From Chitinophagaceae bacterium (lineage in GTDB: Bacteria; Bacteroidota; Bacteroidia; Chitinophagales; Chitinophagaceae), in NCBI GenBank assembly GCA_017307755.1, contig JAFKGQ010000022.1:1-64000 (forward strand): DNA of 64,000 nt, in the 5' to 3' direction. Under the pieces are notes generated by a model, which searched no databases, was not told the origin of the DNA, and saw only the letters and a program-made list of their open reading frames with translations. Positions 54,847-63,380 of the stretch are shown in pieces. Position 1 is the stretch's first letter. Every line of letters starts with the position of its first letter. Made by a program: the position numbers and the translations under genes.

Positions 54847-56168
54847 ATAGTTTTATGACGGATAAGCAGACGCTGGAAGACCTGAACCTTCTGGGGAAGT
54901 TCAAACCACAATCCATATTCAGTCTTTTTAACCAGGTGCGTACTTCCGGGGGCGAGCGGTTGCTGGAAAAAATGTTCAGGAACCCCTTGACGGATCACAG
55001 GGACATCAACCGCCGGAGCGATGTCTTTCGATATTTTCAGCGCAAGGGAATTCGATTTTCTCTATCATCTTCTTTGTTCCGGGAGGCGGAAAGCTATCTG
55101 ACGGCATCAGCGGGCGGTGCATTCCCTATGATCATGCTGGACATGATCCGTAAAAAAATAGCGGGGATGACCGTCAGGGATGAGCAATTTGACCGGCTGC
55201 TAACCGGCATTACAGCGGCTGCAACCATGCTGCATGAGCTTTCCCGGCTGCTGGATCAATTAACGGATCATCCCCAACCCGAAGAGTTGGAGCCTGTAAG
55301 GAAAATATTTGCAGATAAGCGCCTCCAATGGCTGAAGCATTGGCACAGCGGGCATCGTTTATCGTTCATGGAGGCTGTCAGGTACCATTACCTGCTGCGC
55401 CGGGTGTTCGGGGCAACCATGGAAAGGGCGCTCGATCTTGCCTATCACATCGATGTATATATCGCGGTAAGCAATGTGGCGGACACCCGGCAATTGTCCT
55501 ATGCAGTAGCATTCCCAAAGGAAGATGGCGTTTTTTATGCCTCTACCTTAAGACATCCCGGTCTTTCCAATGGGGTGCCGAACACTGTATCGTTCGGGTA
55601 TGACAAAAACCTTTTGTTCCTTACAGGAGCCAATATGGCCGGAAAGTCGACGCTGATGAAAGCGTTTGGTATTGCCGTATATCTGGCCCACATGGGATTT
55701 CCCGTTGCCGCCGGCGCCATGAAATTCTCTGTTTTTGACGGATTATTTACATCCATCAATGTGCCTGATGATATAAGTGTGGGGTACAGTCATTTCTATG
55801 CGGAGGTATTGAGAGTAAAACAGGTGGCGCAGGAGGTGGGCAAGGGGTATAACCTCGTAGTCATCTTCGACGAACTTTTTAAAGGCACCAATGTGAAGGA
55901 TGCATACGATGCAACGCTTTCCGTCACCCGGGCATTGGCTGCTTACCGGAATTGTTTTTTTATAATCTCCACCCATATCGTCGAAGTGGGCGAAGCGTTG
56001 CAGCAAACAGGCGATAATATCGTGTTTAAGTACATGCCGACCCTGATGACAGGAAATGTCCCCCGGTATACCTATCTGCTTGCAAATGGCATCTCCAGCG
56101 ACAGACAGGGAATGTCGATCATCGAGAATGAAGGTATCTTTGAGCTATTGGGAACCGGAAAGTCCTGA
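54843..56168 (+). CDS. MutS-family ATPase, second of tandem pair
   Basis: A 441-residue paralogue of the preceding protein. The two can be aligned end to end: both begin with the TDKQTL-x-DLN motif and both have TGANMAGKST at residues 261-270. Walker B is LVVIFDELFKGTN, signature region VGYSHFYAEVLRVKQVAQ and H-loop IISTHIVEVGEAL. Like its partner it lacks mismatch-recognition domains. A heterodimer of the two, as with MutS-type ATPases, is a reasonable inference. The start ATG overlaps the stop of the first gene (4 bp). Confidence 0.88.
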   Translation: MNSFMTDKQTLEDLNLLGKFKPQSIFSLFNQVRTSGGERLLEKMFRNPLTDHRDINRRSDVFRYFQRKGIRFSLSSSLFREAESYLTASAGGAFPMIMLDMIRKKIAGMTVRDEQFDRLLTGITAAATMLHELSRLLDQLTDHPQPEELEPVRKIFADKRLQWLKHWHSGHRLSFMEAVRYHYLLRRVFGATMERALDLAYHIDVYIAVSNVADTRQLSYAVAFPKEDGVFYASTLRHPGLSNGVPNTVSFGYDKNLLFLTGANMAGKSTLMKAFGIAVYLAHMGFPVAAGAMKFSVFDGLFTSINVPDDISVGYSHFYAEVLRVKQVAQEVGKGYNLVVIFDELFKGTNVKDAYDATLSVTRALAAYRNCFFIISTHIVEVGEALQQTGDNIVFKYMPTLMTGNVPRYTYLLANGISSDRQGMSIIENEGIFELLGTGKS

Positions 56169-56611
56169 AAAACCTAGCAAGAGGTTCTATAAAATCATCC
56201 GTGTTTACATTTATGTATATCATAAGTGTATACACTTATACTCCATAAAACCTCCCTAAAACACCCCTTTTCTGATAATTTTTTTTCAGATCGTCATCTT
56301 TTTTTCACCACTTCCAACGCTTCAAAATTGCAACCGATTCCAACGCAATGTAAAAATTTACAATGTGAAAAAATGCTATTTGTAGCATTGTGAACAAGAA
56401 AATAGAGAAATGTAAATTTCACACTTGTTAATAGATTGTAAATTCGGTATATAGCGTATGTACTGAATCGTTAGTAAAATATTTTTTTCGCATAGGCGGG
56501 AGCGTACGTATGAAAATTTTTTTTCAAAGCTAAATGAAAGCTAAATCGTTTTGTCTGTAGTTTTAACGCCGAATTAACGATTCATTAACCACAGCTAACC
56601 GCAACCGCTAT
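56169..56611. promoter_or_regulatory. AT-rich regulatory region upstream of the third SusC
   Basis: A 443-bp gap with unusual structure and no gene. A perfect 18-bp palindrome ATAAGTGTATACACTTAT lies at 56222-56239. Five TGTRAA hexamers occur at 56349, 56364, 56389, 56411 and 56437. A hairpin AATGCTA/TAGCATT is at 56372-56378 and 56383-56389. A tandem repeat AAAGCTAAAT lies at 56526-56535 and 56537-56546. This suggests binding by one or more regulators before the SusC gene at 56612. No exact TAnnTTTG element was found; TAGTTTTA near 56560 is one base off. Confidence 0.5.
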
Positions 56612-59581
56612 ATGAAGAACACCTGCTTTCTTCTTTTCAGCATTCTGCTATTGCTGAAGACCCCAGGACTGTACGCATCCGTTAACCCATTCGTCCCGTT
56701 GAGCGATACTACTGCCCCCGTCAACAGGGCTGTAGCAGAGGATTCCATCCCCTTTGTCAAAAGGACGACGGTTTATACCCAACTGGCGGACAGTGTGACC
56801 AGAAAACCAGGTGCACTGGCCCTGTTCCCCTCCGCGTCGCTGCAACAATCCGTAAAGGGACAATTCGCGGGCCTCTATGTGCAGGAGCCTTCGGGCGAGC
56901 CGGGCACCGTACAGAACATGTTTATCCGGGGCGCTCCTATGCCCCTGCTTTCACGCAAGGAACTCTATCAGTCGCAGCCACTGGTAGTGCTGGATGGTAT
57001 CCCATTGATAGACGAACACCCATTCGTCTTTGATATCCAACAGTACGACTTCAACCGCATCGGCCCCGCAACAAATATTTACGGCGCCATCGATATGGAC
57101 AACATCGCTTCGATGGAAGTCCTGAAAGACCTTGCAGCCACCATGGCCTACGGCCCAAGAGCGGTGAACGGCGTGATCCTCCTGAAATCGAAGGCGGCCA
57201 TGAACCAGCGAAGCATCAGCTTTAACTCCTATGTCGGCGTAGCGGAAAGACCCCATGTCGCCACAACCAACGGAAAATTCGAGAATGCATTCCGCAAAAG
57301 GTTCTATGACCTGTATACCACAAACGGCCGCTATTCCACCGACGAGCAATATCCCCTCTATCTGAGCGATTCACTAAATAATGTGTACAGCGGACAATCC
57401 AACTGGAGCGATCTGTACTACAAGAATGCGGTAGTCTATGGGATCAATCTTGGTATTTCAGGCGGAAACGACAGGGCCAACTTTAGATTTTCCCTGGGCG
57501 ATCTGAAAAGCAAAGGGGTGGCCGATCAGACAGGTCTGGACAGATACAGCGTGATGTTCAATATCAATATGAAACCCATCAAATGGCTGCTCTTTTCGGC
57601 AATGATCAATGGGAATATGATGGACCGTCAAAGGAACAAGACGATGCGCGACCGGTTTGCCCAGTTGAACTATTTCCCCGACCTCAGCGCTCCCCTGGCC
57701 CCCAATAAAGAATACTACCGGCAATACCTCGTCCAATTTGATAAAGGCTTTGACAAGAACAAGACGAACCTCATCCAGGGTTATGCCAGGGTGGCATTGG
57801 ACCTGGGTAAGTTCAACCTCAGCTCCACGTTTAACATCGACTATAATGAAGGCTACAGGGACGTGTTCTACGCACGTACGCTCCTGCAGGGCACCAGCTA
57901 TGCCTCGAATTACTACGGCTTTAACCAGCGGGTACAGCTGATCAACAGGGCGACCTATGACGTGTTCCTGCACACCGTAAACAAGCTGCACGTGGAATTC
58001 AACCAGGCGGTGCAGTGGGATACCTACAAGTACAACAACGCCTATGCCTACAAAGGAGCGAATGACTTTATCAAGATCAACCTCCTGGACTCCGATCCAA
58101 AAAAGGATGGCAATGACAACCCCAATTACCTCAACCCCATCGCTTTCCCCAGGGAACTGACCTACCGATTCCTCGACAAGACAGGGGACGTGCTGGCTTC
58201 TTTCTACGGCACTGCGGATTATACCATCCGGGATAAATATACTGTCAGCGCCTCGCTGCGTGCGGACGGATCTTCGAACGCCCAGCCCACCAGCCGATGG
58301 TTCTACTCGCCTGTGATCGCTGCCGCGTGGAATCTGAAGAACGAATTCCTGCAAAAGAACAAGGTTATCGATGACCTCATTTTTCGTGTGAGCGCCGGAC
58401 GGCTGGGCCGTCTGCATGCCTATGACAATTACGCACAAGGCCCTCAGTATACGGCCATCACAGGATATACAGGCAATCTCACGGTACCCGGATACAACGC
58501 CTTTAGCGTGCTGACCAGGCCTTATTCCTTTGGCTGGGTGGGCTATGGGATTCCCTGGGGCTATTCTGACCAGGTGAACCTCGGGGTAGACGCATCCCTT
58601 CTTCGCAATCGTTTACACGTGTCGCTGGACTGGTATAAAAAGATCGAAAAGGACCTGCTTATCGGTATCCCCGCGTTTGCCGAATATGGCTACAAGCAGT
58701 CTATCGAGCCCGGCATGTCTGTCAGCAACACAGGTCTGGACCTTAGCGTCCGCGCCGGGGTCCTTACGAAGAAAAGTTTTTCCTGGTCCGCCGGGATCAA
58801 TGTGAACTATAATCGCAATAACCTGAGAACCCTGCCGAGAGGGTTGAAGGAGATCGTCATCGGCAACCGTCTCCTGCAGGTAGGCAAGCCGGTAGATCAA
58901 TATTGGCTGTTTGTGAACCAGGGCATCTATACGGCCGACAACCAGGTGCCGGTGGTAAAAGGACAACCCCTGAAATATAACGGGATCGCATTACGCGCCG
59001 GCGACCCCCGCTGGAAGGATGTGAACGGCGACAATATCCTCGACAACAAGGATAAGGTGCTGAAAGGACATTCGCTACCCGTCATTTCGGGTGGAATGGA
59101 CCACACGTTCAAATATGGCGACTGGAGTCTGTCCCTCGACTTTTTCTATGTCCTGGGCAGAAAGGTGATGCACCAGGAGATGGCTAATAAATTCGACTTT
59201 ATCAACAGGGAAAGCAACCTGAATATGAATTCCGTTAAGGAGATCACTTTCTGGGAGGACCGCGGAGACTTCAGCAAGTACCCTTTATACAACCCCTGGA
59301 GCGCCGTCATTCCCTATCGCATCGATCAGGACCTTTTCCTGGAAAACGCGTCTTTTCTCAAGTTGAGATCGCTCGTCCTGGGCTATGACCTTAGCAAATA
59401 CCTGGCGAAGAAAGGATTTAAGATGAACAGGTTCTTTGTCTACGCGTCCGTGCACAATGTCTTTACCATAACGCCTTACACAGGACAGGACCCTGAGCTC
59501 GTAGGGTACGACGGGTTCGACACGGGTTATGGTCAGCCGATACCCAGGATCTATACCCTCGGCATCAAGACCGAATTATAA
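56612..59581 (+). CDS. SusC/RagA-like TonB-dependent receptor without STN domain
   Basis: A 989-residue outer-membrane protein. After the signal (FLLFSILLLLKTPGLYAS) there is no STN and no carboxypeptidase-like domain; the plug starts almost at once (LQQSVKGQFAGLYVQEPSGE, PLVVLDGIPLIDEHPFVFD, MEVLKDLAATMAYGPRAVNG). The barrel ends IPRIYTLGIKTEL. It is shorter than typical SusC proteins of this window (1170-1182) and lacks the signalling domain, so regulation must be by other means than a FecR relay. SusD follows 37 bp later. Confidence 0.9.
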   Translation: MKNTCFLLFSILLLLKTPGLYASVNPFVPLSDTTAPVNRAVAEDSIPFVKRTTVYTQLADSVTRKPGALALFPSASLQQSVKGQFAGLYVQEPSGEPGTVQNMFIRGAPMPLLSRKELYQSQPLVVLDGIPLIDEHPFVFDIQQYDFNRIGPATNIYGAIDMDNIASMEVLKDLAATMAYGPRAVNGVILLKSKAAMNQRSISFNSYVGVAERPHVATTNGKFENAFRKRFYDLYTTNGRYSTDEQYPLYLSDSLNNVYSGQSNWSDLYYKNAVVYGINLGISGGNDRANFRFSLGDLKSKGVADQTGLDRYSVMFNINMKPIKWLLFSAMINGNMMDRQRNKTMRDRFAQLNYFPDLSAPLAPNKEYYRQYLVQFDKGFDKNKTNLIQGYARVALDLGKFNLSSTFNIDYNEGYRDVFYARTLLQGTSYASNYYGFNQRVQLINRATYDVFLHTVNKLHVEFNQAVQWDTYKYNNAYAYKGANDFIKINLLDSDPKKDGNDNPNYLNPIAFPRELTYRFLDKTGDVLASFYGTADYTIRDKYTVSASLRADGSSNAQPTSRWFYSPVIAAAWNLKNEFLQKNKVIDDLIFRVSAGRLGRLHAYDNYAQGPQYTAITGYTGNLTVPGYNAFSVLTRPYSFGWVGYGIPWGYSDQVNLGVDASLLRNRLHVSLDWYKKIEKDLLIGIPAFAEYGYKQSIEPGMSVSNTGLDLSVRAGVLTKKSFSWSAGINVNYNRNNLRTLPRGLKEIVIGNRLLQVGKPVDQYWLFVNQGIYTADNQVPVVKGQPLKYNGIALRAGDPRWKDVNGDNILDNKDKVLKGHSLPVISGGMDHTFKYGDWSLSLDFFYVLGRKVMHQEMANKFDFINRESNLNMNSVKEITFWEDRGDFSKYPLYNPWSAVIPYRIDQDLFLENASFLKLRSLVLGYDLSKYLAKKGFKMNRFFVYASVHNVFTITPYTGQDPELVGYDGFDTGYGQPIPRIYTLGIKTEL

Positions 59582-59617
59582 TAACGGAAGTATTTACCAA
59601 AACCAGAAGATCATAAA

Positions 59618-61120
59618 ATGAAAAAATCATTGCTGGCCATCCTGCTCCTGGCATCGGCGCTATTCAGCTGTAATAAGGTCCTGGAAAAAGATTCCGTGCG
59701 GGTAGTCGCAGAAAAGAATATGTGGAATACCCTGGAAGACGCACGCGCAGGACTCATGGGTGTCTATGCTCTTACCCGCGCGGCCCTTTCCGACAATAAT
59801 GGACACTGGATCTATGGTGACGTCCGTTCGGGTCAGTTCTACAGCCCCCAGCGCCAGGACCTGAAAGCCGTCATCGACAATAACCTGAACGCCGCCTATC
59901 CTATGGTGGAAGCCTTATCCGACTGGACGAGATTCTATGCCATCGTCAATGCAGCCTGTCTTTTTATGGAGCGGGTAGGTAATGTCAGGGCGAATGACAA
60001 ACGCTATTCGACAAACAATATGACGGTGGACCTGGCGCAGGCAAGATTTCTGCGGGCATTTACTTATTTCTACATGGTGAGGACCTGGGGAGACGTGCCC
60101 TTTATCATCACCTCTCACGACGGCCAGTTCGAGAATAAGCCCCGGGAAGAGCAGGCGAAAATATTGAGCTGGGTGGAAATGGAGCTGCTCACGGCGGCGC
60201 AGGACCTTCCTTTCAGCTACAGCACGGGCGATATCCAACAGCCAGGCAACTACTACAATGAGGACGCCACCCGGTGGGGCGGCGCTCTGGCGACAAAGGT
60301 TTCCGCCTATGCAATCCTGTCGCACGTAGCGGCATGGATGGGCAACTATTCCAATGTAGCAAAGTATTCCAAGTTTGTGGAAGACAATTACAACCGAAGC
60401 AACTGCAGATTCCAATCCACTTCGGACCTGACGAATTCCAATGGGTTCTTCTATAACAAGAATTCCAGCCAGATGCTGGGGTTCAATTCGGACTATGGAC
60501 ACATAGACGGGTCATCCACCGGCCATCTGGAAGAACTCACGCTCGCCCAACCCCTGATCAACAAAGCCATCCCCGACATCTATCTGCCGAAGGATACCAT
60601 CATACGCATGTTTGATCAGCCCAACGATGAACGATTCAATATCGATACCCTGGGAGCGCCTGGTTCAGACCGTTACTTCACAAACTTCAATGGTAAGTAT
60701 CCCATATTCAGCAAGATCAAGGTTATGGAGGGAGGCATCGTCGATCCCAACTTCAGGTACTTTACCAGCGCATTGATCTTCACCCGGCTGGAAGACATCG
60801 TCCTGTTGCGCGCCGAAGCGCTGGCCGTACTGGGCGACACCGCCGGCGCCCGCAACGAAGTGACCATCGTCATGACCAAACGGGGCATCACGGACATCAA
60901 CCAAACGAATAAGGAGCTGATCGACCTCATCTTCGAAGAACGGAACCGCGAGCTCCTGGGAGAAGGGCACAGATGGTACGACCTGGTGCGTTATAACAGG
61001 ATCAAGCAGAATAACCCCGCCTTTACAGCGCTCATCAATTCCGGCGGCATTTACTGGCCCATTTCCCGCAAGCTTATTGGTCAGAACCATTTATTAACAC
61101 AAAATCCTTACTGGCAATAA
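59618..61120 (+). CDS. SusD/RagB family lipoprotein
   Basis: A 500-residue lipoprotein (LLLASALFSCNK lipobox). SusD helices ARFLRAFTYFYMVRTWGDVP and the C-terminal signature FEERNRELLGEGHRWYDLVR are clear; the chain ends LLTQNPYWQ. It pairs with the SusC upstream and begins a run of lipoproteins. Confidence 0.92.
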   Translation: MKKSLLAILLLASALFSCNKVLEKDSVRVVAEKNMWNTLEDARAGLMGVYALTRAALSDNNGHWIYGDVRSGQFYSPQRQDLKAVIDNNLNAAYPMVEALSDWTRFYAIVNAACLFMERVGNVRANDKRYSTNNMTVDLAQARFLRAFTYFYMVRTWGDVPFIITSHDGQFENKPREEQAKILSWVEMELLTAAQDLPFSYSTGDIQQPGNYYNEDATRWGGALATKVSAYAILSHVAAWMGNYSNVAKYSKFVEDNYNRSNCRFQSTSDLTNSNGFFYNKNSSQMLGFNSDYGHIDGSSTGHLEELTLAQPLINKAIPDIYLPKDTIIRMFDQPNDERFNIDTLGAPGSDRYFTNFNGKYPIFSKIKVMEGGIVDPNFRYFTSALIFTRLEDIVLLRAEALAVLGDTAGARNEVTIVMTKRGITDINQTNKELIDLIFEERNRELLGEGHRWYDLVRYNRIKQNNPAFTALINSGGIYWPISRKLIGQNHLLTQNPYWQ

Positions 61121-61140
61121 GGGATTCCAATCTGAAAAAT

Positions 61141-62241
61141 ATGACAACGTATATGCGAGCCATAACATTTTTGCTGATCCTCACTTTCGCCCTGCCGGCC
61201 TGTAAAAAGGATGGCGGCTATCACAACTCGCCCGATGCGGAGAAAAAAATCCCTATGAACACATACGACTATCTGAAAAGCAAGGTCGGCGTATTCGACT
61301 CCCTGGTGGCGGTCATCGACAGGCTGGGATTAAAGGGAACATTGACGGACAGCGGCATTACTCTTTTCGCCGTCACAAATCAAAGTTTTCAGCTGGCGGT
61401 GACGAACCTCAACAGACTTCGGAAACAGTCTGACAGGGACCCCGAGTACCTGTCTACGATCGACCGGGAGCAGCTGGATACGATGGTGTCGTATTACATC
61501 ATCCGGGGGAAATATCTGTCCGACTCCCTGCAATTGCAGGATGGACTCGACCTGTTCAGCGTACGATTCGGCTACCCCATGCATGCCAAAAGCACCCGGG
61601 CTTCCGCTTCGGGGTTCGAAAAGGGCGGGCCGGAAGTGATCGACTTCAGCAATACCAAAAGGAGCAAGTTTGTCAAATTCTGGTCCAGCACCACCACCGG
61701 ATCGAACAATATCGAGACGACCAATGGTGTCGTCCATGTCGTAACACCCGACCATATCTTCGGATTTGACGAATTCGTAAAGCGTCTGACCTTTGTCCCC
61801 CCACCCCCGAATCTCATGCTGACCATCGGCGGAAAACTGTCTGTACTGCGCGATAACAACGGCGGACCCGATAATGGAGAAGGGTCAAAGAAGGTCATCG
61901 ACGGAGACGACCATACAAAATTCCTTTGCGAGTTCCAGGGCAGGGTCTGGATGAAGTTCGAGCTGAATACGCCGGCGGTGTCTTCCGTGTATACGCTGAC
62001 CTCGGCCAATGACGCCCCGGACCGTGATCCCCGCGCCTGGACATTCGAAGGCTCGAATGACAACGTCAACTGGGATGAGCTGGACAGGAGGTTCAATTTT
62101 TTCTTTGAACAGCGCTATCAACTGAAGGTCTTCTCCTTCCAGAATACGACGGCTTATAAATACTATCGGATAAATATTTCCGAGGTAAATGGCTCGAACC
62201 TGTACCAACTGGCTGAATGGACCATCAATTCAACAAAATAA
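61141..62241 (+). CDS. Lipoprotein with fasciclin and discoidin-like domains
   Basis: A 366-residue protein with a lipoprotein signal (LLILTFALPACKK). Residues ~40-220 form a FAS1 domain (LTDSGITLFAVTNQSFQLAV and NGVVHVVTPDHIFGF). Residues ~230-366 resemble an F5/8 type C carbohydrate-binding domain (KKVIDGDDHTKFLCEF, then AWTFEGSNDNVNWDELDRR and YKYYRINI). The start may be ATG 61141 or 61153. Likely a surface adhesin or ligand binder of the SusC/SusD locus. Confidence 0.78.
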   Translation: MTTYMRAITFLLILTFALPACKKDGGYHNSPDAEKKIPMNTYDYLKSKVGVFDSLVAVIDRLGLKGTLTDSGITLFAVTNQSFQLAVTNLNRLRKQSDRDPEYLSTIDREQLDTMVSYYIIRGKYLSDSLQLQDGLDLFSVRFGYPMHAKSTRASASGFEKGGPEVIDFSNTKRSKFVKFWSSTTTGSNNIETTNGVVHVVTPDHIFGFDEFVKRLTFVPPPPNLMLTIGGKLSVLRDNNGGPDNGEGSKKVIDGDDHTKFLCEFQGRVWMKFELNTPAVSSVYTLTSANDAPDRDPRAWTFEGSNDNVNWDELDRRFNFFFEQRYQLKVFSFQNTTAYKYYRINISEVNGSNLYQLAEWTINSTK

Positions 62242-62272
62242 GACACGGGCACTAACTTAAAATCCTGCGATC

Positions 62273-63361
62273 ATGGAACGCGTCATAAAAAAAGCGACTA
62301 TTTTCTTCCTGCTTACCGGAATGATCTCCGGTGGCTGTAAAAAACTGTACAACCTGCCCGATGAAAAGGACTATCTCAGCTCAAACCTCAATTTTTCAAA
62401 TAAGATCTTCGAGCCCATACTAGGCCGGACAACGCTCATGGGCGGCTTTAATTCGGACCGTAGCACCGAACCCCTGAAATTCGAGATCGTCAATGCACGG
62501 TGGGGAGATGGACGTCCCATGACGGACATCTTCACCGAAGCCGAGACTTACGTGTGGACGGGCACTTATACGGGCAACGAGAAAAGCCTGGAAGAAATAG
62601 AGGCCAAACGGAAGAAGGAGAAGCACCCCCTTTTCGAGATCCGGCGTTCAGGGGAGTTTATTATGTGGAGCGCTTCCACCAATGCTCTGATCCAGCCCCG
62701 GGCCACCGACAGTACCAATTTTCCGCAGAACACCCGGTATTTCGACATCAAGGTGAGCAACAGCGGTGGAGAGATGCTGATCAAGGATTTCCAGGTGCGC
62801 CCCTGGCGCGAGCGGCCCTATGAGCCTTCCAATGATATGAATCTCTATACAGGCGGCATAGCGCCCAACCCCAAGGACCCTACCAATCCCGCAGACAGGG
62901 ATTATATAAGACCCTTTATCTACAATGTGCTCTCTACCCCCTCCGAGAAGAATATGGTGAGCAACGACGACAGGAAGGATATCGTAGCCTTTATCCGCCC
63001 GTTCTCGGGGGGAAATGGCCACAATTTACGGATCAAGGTGCTGAACAAGGACTCCCTTCCCATCAATCCCTCCACTTTTAACGAAACGAGCTGGAAGACG
63101 ATGCTACATGGATTCAATATGCAAATGACAAACGAGTATGTTCAATATGACGTCGGCTATCCGATACCGCTGGTAGAGATCCCCACCCCTTACGCACCCG
63201 GCGGAACGAGGGCGCATGCGGAATTGAAATATTCCAGGATCGGTTTTGGCGGGACGAGGGTCATGGCCGGTTTCGGGTTGGACTTTGCGATCTATCGGCC
63301 GGGGGATTGGGAGATCGTATTCCTCTTCAGGACCGAGAATCCAAAATTTGAAAATGACTAA
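62273..63361 (+). CDS. Lipoprotein, DUF5007-like
   Basis: A 362-residue lipoprotein (MISGGCKK). Its motifs (YNLPDEKDYLSSNLNFSNKI, EPILGRTTLMGGFNSDRSTE, DIFTEAETYVWTGTYTGNEK) match my recollection of the DUF5007 family found beside SusC/SusD pairs. The C-terminus ends in a beta-rich segment (GDWEIVFLFRTENPKFEND). Role: probably a surface accessory protein; function is not known. It is followed 19 bp later by another SusC gene. Confidence 0.6.
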   Translation: MERVIKKATIFFLLTGMISGGCKKLYNLPDEKDYLSSNLNFSNKIFEPILGRTTLMGGFNSDRSTEPLKFEIVNARWGDGRPMTDIFTEAETYVWTGTYTGNEKSLEEIEAKRKKEKHPLFEIRRSGEFIMWSASTNALIQPRATDSTNFPQNTRYFDIKVSNSGGEMLIKDFQVRPWRERPYEPSNDMNLYTGGIAPNPKDPTNPADRDYIRPFIYNVLSTPSEKNMVSNDDRKDIVAFIRPFSGGNGHNLRIKVLNKDSLPINPSTFNETSWKTMLHGFNMQMTNEYVQYDVGYPIPLVEIPTPYAPGGTRAHAELKYSRIGFGGTRVMAGFGLDFAIYRPGDWEIVFLFRTENPKFEND

Positions 63362-63380
63362 CTGCTAATAAACGAATACA

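Noticed and set aside
57458..58438. 326-codon antisense frame inside the third SusC
   Set aside because: Composition is that of an antisense shadow, and the SusC frame is intact with family motifs throughout.
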